DNA of 38,121 nt from contig LGRX02003787.1 of assembly GCA_001247695.2 (NCBI GenBank), positions 1-38,121 on the forward strand, given 5' to 3'. Source of the DNA: Cymbomonas tetramitiformis. Taxonomy: Eukaryota; Chlorophyta; Pyramimonadophyceae; Pyramimonadales; Pyramimonadaceae. Positions 1 through 9,949 of this stretch are shown here, in pieces. Both the position numbers and the translations under genes were made by a program. The notes beneath the pieces are model-generated. The model worked only from the letters and a program-made list of their open reading frames with translations, was not told where the DNA came from and searched no databases. The first letter of the stretch is position 1; each line of letters begins with the position of its first letter.

Positions 1-1273
1 CTGGCGCACTCGCGGTGGCTGCCATCTGCCACTCGCGGCGCGCTCTCTCCCCCCCAAAAGAGAAAAGCGGTCCGCTCCCGGACGCTACTCTCTCGGTGGC
101 CCTAAGAGGAGGGCGCGGGTGAGCACCTCGGTGTGCTCACCTCGTGGCGACACGCATGTAAGGGTGGGCCTCCTTGCGGGCGCGTGGCGATGCGTCCCGT
201 CGAGACGGGTGCACTCGCCCGGAGCTTGGGGCTCGCCGGCCTCATCAGCACCCCGAGTGTGGGTGCCGCGCTTCGCGCTCGGCGGCGGGGCATGCGTGCG
301 CGGTGTGCTGCTCCCAGGCACGCGCATCAACCTCTGCAAGGAGGCCCGATGCGCCTGGACGCGGTGCACACGCTGCGCGCTACTCCCAGGCACCATGCGT
401 CTGGTGTGCCTGGCGGGGCAGCGGCGCGTCACGCAGCCCGAGACAGCACAGCGAGAGCTGCTGCCTCATGGCGGTGCGCCTGGCGCGCTCGCGGTGGCTA
501 CCATCTGCCACTCGCGGCGCGCTCTCTCCCCCCCAAAAGAAAAGCGGTCCGCTCCCGGACGCTTCACTCTCGGTGGCCCTAAGGGGAGGGCGCGGGTGAG
601 CACCTCGGTGTGCTCACCTCGTGGCGACACGCATGCAAGGGTGGGCCTCCTTGCAGGCGCGTGGCGATGCGTCCCGTCGAGACGGGTGCACTCGCCCGGA
701 GCTGGGGGCTCGCCGGCCTCATCAGCACCCCGAGTGTGGGTGCCGCGCTCCGCGCTCGGCGGCGGGGCATGCGTGCGCGGTGTGCTGCTCCCAGGCACGC
801 GCATCAACCTCTGCAAGGAGGCCCGATGCGCCTGAACGCGGTGCACACGCTGCGCGCTACCCCCAGGCACCATGCGTCTGGTGTGCCTGGCGGGGCAGCG
901 GCGCGTCACGCAGCCCGAGACAGCACAGCGAGAGCTGCTGCCTCATGGCGGTGCGCCTGGCGCGCTCGCGGTGGCTGCCATCCGCCACTCGCGGCGCGCT
1001 CTCTCCCCCCCCAAAGAAAAGCGGTCCGCTCCCGGACGCTTCACTCTCGGTGGCCCTAAGGGGAGGGCGCGGGTGAGCACCTCGGTGTGCTCACCTCGTG
1101 GCGACACGCATGCAAGGGTGGGCCTCCTTGCAGGCGCGTGGCGATGCGTCCCGTCGAGACAGGTGCACTCGCCCGGAGCTTGGGGCTCGCCGGCCTCATC
1201 AGCACCCCGAGTGTGGGTGCCGCGCTCCGCGCTCGGCGGCGGGGCATGCGTGCGCGGTGTGCTGCTCCCAGGC
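1..1273. repeat. 477-bp GC-rich tandem array, about 2.7 copies
   Basis: The block beginning GAGCACCTCGGTGTGCTCAC recurs at 121, 598 and 1075, a constant 477-bp period with only scattered substitutions. The array runs off the left edge and stops abruptly at 1273, where the copy breaks into unrelated sequence. High GC leaves several frames open on both strands, but these overlapping frames have low-complexity Arg/Ala/Pro content and no recognisable domain, so I treat them as non-coding. Each unit contains a C-rich run (CCCCCCAAAAG) and many CGCG words. It could be a satellite or an internal piece of a larger element. Confidence 0.9.
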
Positions 1274-2440
1274 TAATGTTTAGGGGACTCACCACTGCTA
1301 GATCCGGCGTAAACCCCTTCCACGTAAGTGGTGCCGGGAGACCAGCGGCCGGAAAGCTCACGTTGGCCTTCATCATGTTACTTGATCCCTTCAACCGCAC
1401 ATACATGAACGTGCTCTTCCTCAGGGGAACTTTGTGTGAGAGACCTTCAAGCTCCGCCGCCCGGTGGATGAGGAGGGAGGACCACATAAGAAGATGGTCC
1501 TTTGGCACCACCACTCGGACGGCAAGCGGTGGCACCTTCCCCGTCCGGTACCCCACGTCGGTGACATAGTCATAGACCTGCACGTGGGAGTTGGGCACGA
1601 AGTCGATGGCGTAGTCGTCAGTGTGAGGCATCAACACGGACACGTCGGCGATGTTATCCGTGTCACAATGCCAGCCTTGCGCCTTAGCGCCGCCTTTGGT
1701 AATCAAATGGGCGGCGTCTTCCATTTGATATTGCTGCATATCTAACCCTCCACGGGCGAAGACTTCCTTCACCGTGGCTTGGAAAGGGTCGGTAGAGTCC
1801 TTTCCAAGCTACAATTACAAACCCGTACAACCACCATTGCTCAGCAAGAAGGCTATAACTGTATCTAATGGCCACGCTACGGAGGGCGTCATCAAGAGGG
1901 CGCTACCAGGAGGGCACCACGTGGAGAGTGCCACCTGGAACTAGGAGGGCGCACAATCTAGAGGTATAATTTATTAACATACCTTGCGTAAATCGCGGTG
2001 GTGGTCCTCCACGGTCTCCCAGTAGTCTTCCAGATGGAGGGGGTCACTCGGGACCCGGATGACATGGGAGAAGTTTTTAGCTGGTGCGGAAGAGTGAGGG
2101 CCATTGCATGTCTTCAGTTGAGCGGCGGATGTGCCCGGCATCAACCGCACCATTACCATGCCTGGGCTCTCCTGAAGGCTTAACAACGGTAGTTTTCCGT
2201 TGCTTGTCATATCCAGTTTACATCCGGAATCCCCGTAATCCACAACCCTACAAGCCGCACTACATGGTATGTACATGGTATGTGGAATGAATCGTACCAT
2301 CATGGGGAGCTGCCAATGTGGAAGGGAAGACGTCGGTGTAGCCTCGACATCCAAACATTGCCCATGGGGAGGCCCACCCTCGCCAGCCGGTGGCTGAAAC
2401 CCCCTCCAAAACCCCTTAATGCCTGTCACCCCTAACTGAA
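1274..2440 (-). pseudogene. Fe(II)/2-oxoglutarate dioxygenase-like (PhyH-like) gene fragment
   Basis: Two minus-strand exons are visible. The upstream exon reads to a donor (CGCAAG then GTATGT, exon end 1983). A 174-bp intron (1809-1982) ends in TGTAG, and the downstream exon 1808-1274 continues in phase 0. The downstream exon carries WHCD (a possible HxD iron motif), then FVPNSH, and about 70 residues later LLIHRA, where the second iron-binding His would lie. An Arg-rich stretch follows that could bind 2-oxoglutarate. This spacing fits the phytanoyl-CoA dioxygenase/2OG-Fe(II) superfamily, which hydroxylates lipids or other substrates; the substrate here is unknown. The 3' end is lost where the 477-bp array begins at 1273, and the 5' end runs into a minisatellite near 2447, so the gene is probably dead. 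The family call is from motifs only. Confidence 0.5.
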
Positions 2441-2446
2441 CGATGT

Positions 2447-2659
2447 ACCAAAGCAAAGCATTAGAGCAGAGCACCAGCGCAGTGCACCAGAGCAGAGCAC
2501 CAGAGCAGTGCACCATTGCAATGCACGGGCGTGCACGGAGCAGAGCACCATGTAAGAGCCGTGCACCAGAGCAGTGCACCAGAGCAGAGCACCAGAGCAG
2601 AGCACCAGCGCAGTGCACCATAGCAGTGCACCATAGCAATGCAACATAACAGTGCACCA
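2447..2659. repeat. 13-bp minisatellite, left part
   Basis: Tandem variants of GAGCAGTGCACCA (for example TAGCAATGCACCA, GCGCAGTGCACCA) fill this stretch. The same family resumes at 5025-5290 after the copia insertion. Because 13 is not a multiple of 3 the array is open in several frames, giving artificial peptides rich in Trp-Cys-Thr-Ala-Leu. Confidence 0.9.
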
Positions 2660-5024
2660 TATATTTCATCTACACTGATTTGGTTAAGGCCATGTGTGTT
2701 GTCTATGTGGATGACTTCATTCTGGTCGCCAGTACAGAGCTCGAGGATGCCTTCTGGGCAGCTTTCAGAGCCAGGTTTCTGGCTAAGCATCTCGGAGAGG
2801 TCACCTCGGTTCTCCAGATGCGGGTCAGGCAGGATCAGGCTGGTATCTACCTTTGCCAGTCCAGACAGATCAAGGACTTAATGGCCAACAACAACATCAC
2901 AGCTCATTCCTACAGAACACCTATGGACCCGAAGCTCATCATCAAGAAACCAGCAGATCCAGACCTATCCCTTGTCCCCAGTTACAGATCCATCCTCGGC
3001 TCACTACTTTGGCTGGCCCGTGGCTCACGACCTGACTGCTACTATCCCGTAATCTATCTGGCTCAGTTTGTATCATGCCCTTCTGAGGAGTCTATGAAGG
3101 CTCTGATCAGAATTGCGCAGTACATGGACAGCACGGCTCATTACTCTCTGGCATTCTACTACCCCGAGACTCCGGTCAAGGTCATCACCATGTTCTGTTA
3201 TTCAGATGCTGACCTGGCTAGGGAGTTAGAGAATGATGCCCGGTCCTATTCTGGCTCCGTGATATTTCTGGCTGGTATGATACTGCAGTGGCATTCAGGG
3301 AGGCAGACCATCACTGAGGTCTCCTCCACAGGGTCAGAGTATGTTGCAGCCAGTACGGCAGCTCAGCGGTTGGTATCACTGATGTTCATGCTCACTGAGA
3401 TATTTGGTTCTATTACTCACCGTATTGATTCCCAGCAGCCCCTTGATTCCGATCTTGACCATGCTATTCGGTACCTTGACAGAGCAACCACAGATATTCA
3501 CTTTGACATGCCTTCCCTTCAGACTACCTCAGTGCTCAGGCGTCTGCTTGAGAAACAAAACAAGCCAGCAGACGGCCTGACTTCAGTCCGCCCAAACTCT
3601 CCTACAATTCCTGATGAACTCAGTACAGATGAAATCACTCCCCTCAGATTCCAGAACAACCGGAACAGAGAATATATCAGTACAGCTTCAGCTCAGCCCC
3701 GCCTGGAGTTACCTATTCCCCTGCTGCTGGATAATGATGCATGCAGATCTATTGTCGAGCATCACCTCCTCTCCGAGAAGGTGAAGCATGTGATTATCAG
3801 ATTTCATGTCCTCCGAGACTTTGTCAGATTGAACTGGATTCAGTGTGCCAGAGTCCCATCAGCTCGGAACCTGGCAGACCCTTACACCAAACCAGTTCCT
3901 CCAGTCAAGGACATGCAGCCCTACTTCATTCAGATGTTCCAGCAATATATGGCCATGGGTAAGGCTCAGGCTGCAGTTATTCAGAAATGATTTACTGGTA
4001 TTCAGAAAGCAGCAGCATGATCTGACTGTGAGTACCTTGCTTTCCTGTTTTCCTGTTTTTGGGTTGTTTGTGTAGCTAACTGTGCTTTGCAGGTACTGGC
4101 CTATATTCAAAGTTACTTATGGCTGGTTACTTTATGTTAGTTACTGTTTTCCTTAGAAAATGAATCACTGTATTAGATAGAAAATGATGTGGCACTCATT
4201 GATAGATTTGTGTATATGGACATTGATATTCCGAGCTCACTCTTTGGTATTAGCTACACTGCATTAGTCACAGTACCATTACAGTGTCTGTTCCGACCGT
4301 GAGAGCCACCGCTGCTGTCAGTCATGATCTCTCTCTTCATTCTCCCTCTGCAGTAAGTCCTTCCGGTGACGGGCGGATCTGGACCTGCTTCGGCACTCCT
4401 TATCCTACCCCTGACGAAGCACCCCGGATAGCTTGCAGCCACGGTGTGTGGACCTCCAGAGACATGACATATCACTATCCCCCGACAGCAGGGTGGCACC
4501 AGGGACAGATTACTGCCCGTGTCAGGACGTTGGGTCTACGGACCAGCTTTTCGGGGTTTTCAGCCCTGACACGGTGTGACTGCAGTTCCACCATCTCCAT
4601 CATCTTTCTGGATTTTGGTTCTGGTACTGGATTAGTGGCATGTATCTTGGTTTGATTGGTTATTGGTCTGACCACCTCACTCGAGGTGGTGTGCTGGAGT
4701 TGACATTCAGTCCGAGCTCAGTCATCAGAGTTGTCATCACCGACCCGTCATGACCGCTGTCATCACCGACTCGACCTGACCGCTGTCATCACCGATACGG
4801 CTCGACACCTCTGACTACCTCACTGACCTGATTGTCATCTCCTCTGATCGAGTTCGGTTGTCACATGAGACAGAGCACACACTAGCTCATTTCGCATCAC
4901 ACTCAGCATACTAGAACTATATATATTATATCTTCTGTATGTTGAGAGAGATTCTGAGTGCGAAACCCTGAGCGTTGCAGTGCTTCCTGTTTGACCTGTC
5001 TGTTTACTGATTGGGTCTTCTCGC
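2660..5024 (+). mobile_element. 5'-truncated Ty1/copia retrotransposon
   Basis: The insertion starts inside reverse transcriptase, just before its YVDD motif. It continues through RNase H, a stop at 3990 and a long 3' untranslated part, and ends with TTCTCGCA at 5024. The last about 300 bp (roughly 4724-5024, with repeated TCATCACCGA words) may be the 3' LTR, but the 5' LTR is absent so its left border cannot be fixed. Gag, protease, integrase and most of RT are missing. A 59-bp stretch of minisatellite is present on both sides (2601-2659 and 5025-5083), marking the exact insertion. The end TTCTCGCA and the words GTGGTGTGCTGGA near 4690 resemble the gag-only element at 21667-24857, suggesting related families. 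Confidence 0.75.
2662..3990 (+). CDS. Copia-type RT (C-terminal part) plus RNase H, N-terminally truncated
   Basis: The open frame of 442 residues begins at the insertion border without its own start codon. It shows the RT catalytic YVDD about 10 residues in, then SYRSILGSLLWL (the copia connection segment). The RNase H domain follows, with DADLAREL and SSTGSEYVAAS supplying the acidic residues, then DNDACRSI and LADPYTKPV typical of the copia Pol terminus. Between the SSTGSEY helix and the DNDA strand there are about 105 extra residues (starting near SITHRIDS, ending near LELPIP) where copia proteins normally have only a short loop. The frame is open throughout, but with the 5' half of pol gone it cannot be autonomous. 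Confidence 0.8.
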   Translation, partial: YFIYTDLVKAMCVVYVDDFILVASTELEDAFWAAFRARFLAKHLGEVTSVLQMRVRQDQAGIYLCQSRQIKDLMANNNITAHSYRTPMDPKLIIKKPADPDLSLVPSYRSILGSLLWLARGSRPDCYYPVIYLAQFVSCPSEESMKALIRIAQYMDSTAHYSLAFYYPETPVKVITMFCYSDADLARELENDARSYSGSVIFLAGMILQWHSGRQTITEVSSTGSEYVAASTAAQRLVSLMFMLTEIFGSITHRIDSQQPLDSDLDHAIRYLDRATTDIHFDMPSLQTTSVLRRLLEKQNKPADGLTSVRPNSPTIPDELSTDEITPLRFQNNRNREYISTASAQPRLELPIPLLLDNDACRSIVEHHLLSEKVKHVIIRFHVLRDFVRLNWIQCARVPSARNLADPYTKPVPPVKDMQPYFIQMFQQYMAMGKAQAAVIQK

Positions 5025-5290
5025 AGCACCAGCGCAGTGCACCATAGCAGTGCACCATAGCAATGCACCATAACAGTGCACCAGAGCCGTGCACCAGAGC
5101 AGTGCACCAGAGCCGTGCACCAGCGCAGTGCACCAGAGCAGAGCATTAGAGCAGAGCACCATAGCCATGCGCCATAGCGATTCCGGAAGCGTGCACGAGC
5201 GAGCACCGAGCGGTGCACAGAGCGGTGCACCTGCGCTGCGGTGCACGGCACCGGTGCAGCGCCGCAGTACATGGCTATGGTGCTTCTGCT
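5025..5290. repeat. 13-bp minisatellite, right part
   Basis: This continues the array at 2447-2659. The first 59 bp (5025-5083) repeat 2601-2659 with one mismatch; further GAGCCGTGCACCA and related units follow and decay towards 5290. Removing the copia insertion and one 59-bp copy restores a single continuous array. Confidence 0.9.
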
Positions 5291-5853
5291 GTCTTTGCTG
5301 GTGCACATAAAGTCGGTTGCCTTCTTTAGTCAACTATAGATGCCCCCCCATCCAGTAAATCCCCTTCAAGTAGACCCCTTCTAAGAGGTATTCAACTCAC
5401 CGCAGGGCTGGTCATCTCAGGGTCCAGTTTTTTAGAAGAACGCGTAAACCTGGCATTGGTCTTCTTAGCCGATGCCTGTTACCCCCTCCAAAGCATGCTC
5501 ATGCCTCTCATTCCAAATCCATATTTTTCGGTAAGGCATTAAAGTTAGATGCTTCCACGGGCATGGAGACAAAACCTTCCACGCCTAGGACCAATGCAAT
5601 AAGAACCGTAAATCTCACCAAGAATATGTCCGAGGGCCCCATTAATTGGGCCCCGATGATTAGTTCAAAATGAATCGTCGGGTCCGCGTCGGATGGTGGC
5701 GCCCGCGGTTGCACGACCTCCATGTCATCTTCAACATGTCGTTTTTTCGGACACCACGGGTTGAACTGGGAGTCGAAGTCGCACCCCTCACGCATGGCCC
5801 ACAGCTTCTCCATGATGGCTCCCACTGACGTAAGTGGTTCGAATAGGCCGTTA

Positions 5854-5861
5854 CGTGGTAA
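5854..5861. repeat. Target site duplication CGTGGTAA (left copy)
   Basis: The identical octamer follows the MITE at 6141-6148. Keeping one copy restores the reading frame of the host gene. Confidence 0.93.
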
Positions 5862-6140
5862 CAGGGAACATATCAACCCCCTATGGCCGGTCTGTGGCCG
5901 TACGATGACGGTTGTGGCCGAGGTTTGGCCGAGTGTGCTTTTGCTTGTTGGCCGAGACGAATTATGTAAAATTTTGAAAATTAACACGAAAATTTGCGGT
6001 TTTTATGATATTGTCATACTTAAAATTAAAATTTTGCGCCTGCGGCGGGCAATTTTAGATTTTGGCCGGTAAGGCCGAAACTTGGCCGATGGGAATCTTG
6101 AGTGTTGGCCGTACGACATAAAAGTTTGATATGTTCCCTG
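5862..6140. mobile_element. hAT-type MITE, 279 bp
   Basis: The ends are perfect 15-bp terminal inverted repeats (CAGGGAACATATCAA on the left, its reverse complement on the right), flanked by the 8-bp direct duplication CGTGGTAA at 5854-5861 and 6141-6148. An 8-bp duplication and CAGGG ends are hallmarks of the hAT superfamily. There is no coding capacity. TTGGCCG or GGCCG words occur about nine times near both ends, like the subterminal transposase-binding repeats of hAT elements. It sits inside the open frame of the gene around it. Confidence 0.93.
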
Positions 6141-7423
6141 CGTGGTAAGTGTGAGAATGGAGACCCGCCGGTCATTATGATGGACTCAGATGGCAATGGA
6201 AGTGGATCGGAAATTGCGTTCATGCCACTGGATGACGTCGCCAACAAGCGAACCGCGATGATGGACAGGCGTGTATCACATATCATGCCGGGGAAGGCAT
6301 GCCTGCCGACGTTCTCAATGACATCATTTAAGCGGATGCTCTCAATGAGCCCAACGTCGGCACCACGCATCATACATGGAGCAGTATAGCCCCATCGTTC
6401 GAATTCATGCAGAAGTGTGTCTAGATTGTTTGAAGGGACATCGATGCTCAAAGGATGATCACACGTACTTAATTTAAGATATTTCAATCCATACACTACC
6501 GAGAAAAGCAACTTGCTGGTCTCCCCGTAGGGAGAATCCATGTGCAGCTTCCACGATGTAGTCACGGCATGCATGTCGTGAAAGTCTGGAAATGATTCGC
6601 GGTCAGCAGAGTTCTTCTCTGCAAGCACAAAGAAGTCCGCATACAAGGAGAACAACACTGCAAACGCGTGATAAAAACCCGAACCGCACGACACAAAATG
6701 TTCAACAAGCTGGTCAAATGCCAACCTATCATCTTCACCGTCATAGTAATTTGCGGACAATGGGTACGATGATACCAATGATCTCAAGAGAAATGGTCGC
6801 TCGTCATATACCCACGAGATGCCACCGGATCGTGTCGTGTTTGGCGGCCAAACAAATGACAAGACGTGGCTAATGTTTGGTTTAGTTGATGTCAATTTGA
6901 CGACTTCAACAGCCCGCTTGGCCATGTACAATGGGATGGCTTCTCCACGACTCAAAGACAACAGCAGAACACCAATGAGTTTTAGGTGTTCTTCTCGTAG
7001 GTTGTCCTCGGAATCATCCAGACAAAACGTGTCGGCCTACCCGACGATCCCCACATCCCATCCTATCGGTTGATTAGGGTCATTCCCCATAGCGAGCCCT
7101 GCACTATAAGAATGGGCCCACGAGTAAACAAAGGTGCCGTTTATACACTGGTGGGAGGTTTTACCTCATAGGAGATTGCTTGGGCATCATGTTCTGGAGA
7201 ACCCAAGATGGATCCATCCAAATGGTGTAATGCGGCGGATGGCGGGGTTTTTAGGTTGGACAGCAGTTGTCGAACAGGTTCGTGAGATCGGAGCGTTTCC
7301 GTTCTTGGAGTAGCACATTCCGCATTGCCAACTTTTTTCTGAAGAGAAAGCTTGTTTCTATGTTTAGGTGGAATCTTCTGTTCACCCCTTCCCCACACCC
7401 AAGGGCAAATCTACTGCGAGAAG

Positions 7424-8507
7424 ATCGATGTTCGGAGTATATTGTCAGGTGGTTGTCCACCAAGTACCCCCAGTGGCATTCGTAACGATCACACAGGATG
7501 CCCTTTTGGGTATGCGTGATCCCAGATTGTGTTGGACACCACCCAATTCCATGGGCCATGGTGGACACGCAAAAGCGGAGGTCAGCGCCTGGAGGGCGCA
7601 TCAAGTGTGTTCAGGCTATGAAAGCTCAGGGCCAGAAATGAGAAATCAGGGCATGAAATGAAAGTTTAGGCCCCGAAATGAAAGTTGATTTGAATCTTAT
7701 ACACAATTGAGATGTTTACGTAAGATCAATTAACGTGCGGGTCGGCACGGGCTGTACAAACTCTACGTCTATCCCGTCTAATTGCAAATCACTCAACAGG
7801 TGCAAGCGGTATGGGCTCCCCCTCCGCACATACGGATCTACATGAGTACCCCTATTTGAAAGATGTAGCATTAACACGAACGAAAATCGTTGTTCGGAGT
7901 ATATTGTCAGGTGGTTGTCCACCAAGTACCCCCAGTGGCATTCGTAACGGTCACACAGGACGCCCTTTTGGGTATGCGTGATCCCAGATTGTGTTGGACA
8001 CCACCCAATTCCACGGGCCATGGTGGACACGCAAAAGCGGAGGTCAGCGCCTGGAGGGCGCATCAAGTGTGTTCAGGCTATGAAAGCTCAGGGCCAGAAA
8101 TGAGAAATCAGGGCATGAAATGAAAGTTTAGGCCCCGAAATGAAAGTTGATTTGAATCTTATACACAATTGAGATGTTTACGTAAGATCAATTAACGTGC
8201 GGGTCGGCACGGGCTGTACAAACTCTACGTCTATGCCGTCTAATTGCAAATCACTCAACAGGTGCAAGCGGTATGGGCTCCCCCTCCGCACATACAGATC
8301 TACATGAGTACCCCTATTTGAAAGATGTAGCATTAACACGAACGAAAATCGTTGTTCGGAGTATATTGTCAGGTGGTTGTCCACCAAGTACCCCCAGTGG
8401 CATTCGTAACGGTCACACAGGATGCCCTTTTGGGTATGCGTGATCCCAGATTGTGTTGGACACCACCCAATTCCACGGGCCATGGTGGACACGCAAAAGC
8501 GGAGGTC
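7424..8507. repeat. 461-bp tandem duplication carrying an OTU-like exon, about 2.4 copies
   Basis: TTCGGAGTATATTGTCAGG recurs at 7431, 7892 and 8354 (periods 461 and 462), and the units are nearly identical, so the duplication is recent. On the minus strand each unit encodes the same block (LRFCVST to about TIYSE, then a His-containing tail). Only the rightmost copy is joined to the DGKC exon (the join differs after 8507), and only the leftmost is joined to the downstream exons. Confidence 0.9.
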
Positions 8508-8649
8508 GTGCTGAGTAACATTGCCGCTTGTGGCCATGGCCAATGCCCAGATGAAACATTTTCCATCTTTCGGAACGTTCACAACCATCCACTTCCTGAG
8601 AAGGTAACCCTACAACACACAAGCCACACACAAGACACACACGACTAAA

Positions 8650-8914
8650 AATGGTTTTCAGGGCCTGAAAATGGTTTTCAAGCCTTGAAAATGAGTTTTC
8701 AGGCCCTGAAAATGAGTTTTCAGGCTATGAAGATGAGTTTTCAGGCCCTGAAAATGGTTTTCAGGCCCTGAAAATGAGTTTCAGGGCCTGGGAACTCGTT
8801 TTTAGGGCCTGAAAATGGTTTTCAGGGCCTGATAACTCGTTTTCAGGGCCTGAAAATGAGTTTTCAGGGCCTGAAAATGGGTTTTCAGGGCCTGAAAATG
8901 GGTTTTCAGGGCCT
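8650..8914. repeat. Degenerate 21-bp minisatellite
   Basis: Imperfect units of CAGGGCCTGAAAATGAGTTTT repeat about 12 times. Similar words (GGCCAGAAATGAG, GGCATGAAATGAAAG) lie inside the 461-bp duplication at about 7624-7690, so the array may have grown from that sequence. Confidence 0.85.
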
Positions 8915-9217
8915 CACCAAGGCGCGCCACCCCGCGCACCACACCCCTCACCAAGGCGCGCCACCCCGCTCACAACACCCCTCACCAAGGCGCGCCACCC
9001 CGCGCACAACACCCTCACCAAGGCGCGCCACCCCGCTCACCACACCCCTCACCAAGGCGCGCCACCCCGCGCACAACACCCTCACCAAGGCGCGCCACCC
9101 CGCTCACCACACCCCTCACCAAGGCGCGCCACCCCGCGCACAACACCCCTCACCAAGGCGCGCCACCCCGCGCACAACACCCTCACCAAGGCGCGCCACC
9201 CCGCGCACAACACCCCT
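8915..9217. repeat. 33/34-bp GC-rich array, nine copies
   Basis: Nine consecutive units begin TCACCAAGGCGCGCCACCCC. They alternate between CGCGCAC and CGCTCAC variants and between CACCCC and CACCC ends, which changes the length by one base. Each unit contains GGCGCGCC, the AscI recognition site, giving nine sites in 300 bp. Confidence 0.95.
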
Positions 9218-9231
9218 AGCCGATGCGGGTA

Positions 9232-9420
9232 GTTCACCCAATGCCCTCGGGTTCACAACCCGATGGTGGTAACGCGTATGACGCGTGAGGGCATTGAGGT
9301 AATATGAGGAGCATTGGGCTCAAGCAAGCACTTCTGGTCTACCAGTTTGCTGCACTCATACCCCACCAAATACTTGCCCGTGCTTGTTATTGTTCAATAG
9401 CAGCCGCGTCTCATATCAGT
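9232..9420 (-). repeat. Structured repeat, copy D (partial, minus strand)
   Basis: Read on the minus strand this matches the core of copies A-C. It has GGTATGAGTGCAG at 9363-9351, a CTGG/CCAG hairpin (9345-9334), and a GAGC-CCAAT-GCTC hairpin (9321-9309), enclosed by ATGAG/CTCAT (9359-9355 with 9308-9304). A long stem CAATGCCCTC/GAGGGCATTG (9296-9239) follows and contains an ACGCGT hairpin and GGGTT-GTG-AACCC. Upstream a TATTGAACAATA hairpin with GAAC in its loop lies near 9395-9406. The copy is cut off by the satellite at 9217. Confidence 0.8.
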
Positions 9421-9773
9421 CCGTATAGGACCCTGAGAGATTGCAACGGGTGTGCAAAGCTTGTATGGCCGATTCCGACAAGTGCTATCGGGCTGAGAAA
9501 TGAATCCAAGCTTAGAGTTTGAAGTAGTTGTACCGTATGCGGTACGAACCGCTCCATAGGGGTTAAGCCCAAAATGCCTCTTCGCCAAACATACAATTGT
9601 TTTGCATATTTATTGTCAATGTCTCGCTCGGATTCCATACTTGATTTGTTTCAAGTTATGCTCATTGAATTGTATGTCTTAAAGTTAAAAAAAGATATGA
9701 GAGAATATGAGAGAATGTGAGAGACGGAATGTGAGAGAATAACATCAATTAACATAAATTTATTTATTTATTT

Positions 9774-9919
9774 AAATAAAAGGTAATGGGTAGCGGGTAA
9801 TGGGTTGTTTATAAAAGTATATCAAAGGAAGAATATCCTTTTGTATATATATTTATTATTATTTGAAAATGTTTTTAAAAATGCCCATTACCCCATACCC
9901 CCACAACCCTATTTTATTA
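9774..9919. mobile_element. Small AT-rich inverted-repeat element, MITE-like
   Basis: An imperfect inverted repeat (GGTAATGGGTAGCGGGTAATG from 9782; complement of GGTAATGGG-type words ending near 9908) encloses about 75 bp of AT-rich sequence with its own small hairpin (AAAGGA/TCCTTT). Flanking AATAAAA words are also inverted. No clear target duplication was found, so the borders are approximate. Confidence 0.4.
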
Positions 9920-9949
9920 AATACGCATTTGAACTAAATTACGATTTCT

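Larger units (their letters stand above)
5508..8595 (-). pseudogene. Multi-exon gene with OTU-like cysteine peptidase exon, interrupted
   Basis: Read on the minus strand. After an acceptor (TTCTCAG at 8600-8596) an exon from 8595 encodes VPKDGKCF, matching the DGxC nucleophile motif of OTU deubiquitinases. About 90 residues on, NRGTHVDLYV could hold the catalytic His. OTU proteins remove ubiquitin; this target is unknown. A later exon ends SYE before GTAAAA (about 7164). An acceptor at 7040-7037 opens the last exon at 7036 in phase 0. That exon runs to the stop at 5508 once a 279-bp MITE (5862-6140) is ignored: 7036-6141 plus 5853-5508 is 1242 nt, exactly 414 codons. I do not recognise the C-terminal 413-residue part; it has a hydrophobic stretch near its end (IFLVRFTVLIALVLG). 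The OTU exon is tandemly multiplied and the MITE brings in-frame stops, so the copy is probably non-functional. The family call is tentative. Confidence 0.45.

Noticed and set aside
85..1276. Many overlapping open frames on both strands in the 477-bp array
   Set aside because: They follow the repeat period, have Arg/Ala/Pro-rich composition in every frame and show no domain; high GC explains the lack of stops.
2432..2669. Peptides rich in Trp-Cys-Thr-Ala-Leu across both minisatellite parts
   Set aside because: A 13-bp repeat without stops is open in all frames of one strand; no coding signal.
5393..5478. Extra minus-strand exon (Lys-rich, ending before GTGAGT) downstream of the OTU-like gene
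   Set aside because: The donor is good, but no donor in the upstream exon links to it in frame because a stop intervenes at 5508; left as a possibility only.
8915..9217. CRISPR array
   Set aside because: Units are directly adjacent with no unique spacers, and the window is clearly eukaryotic.
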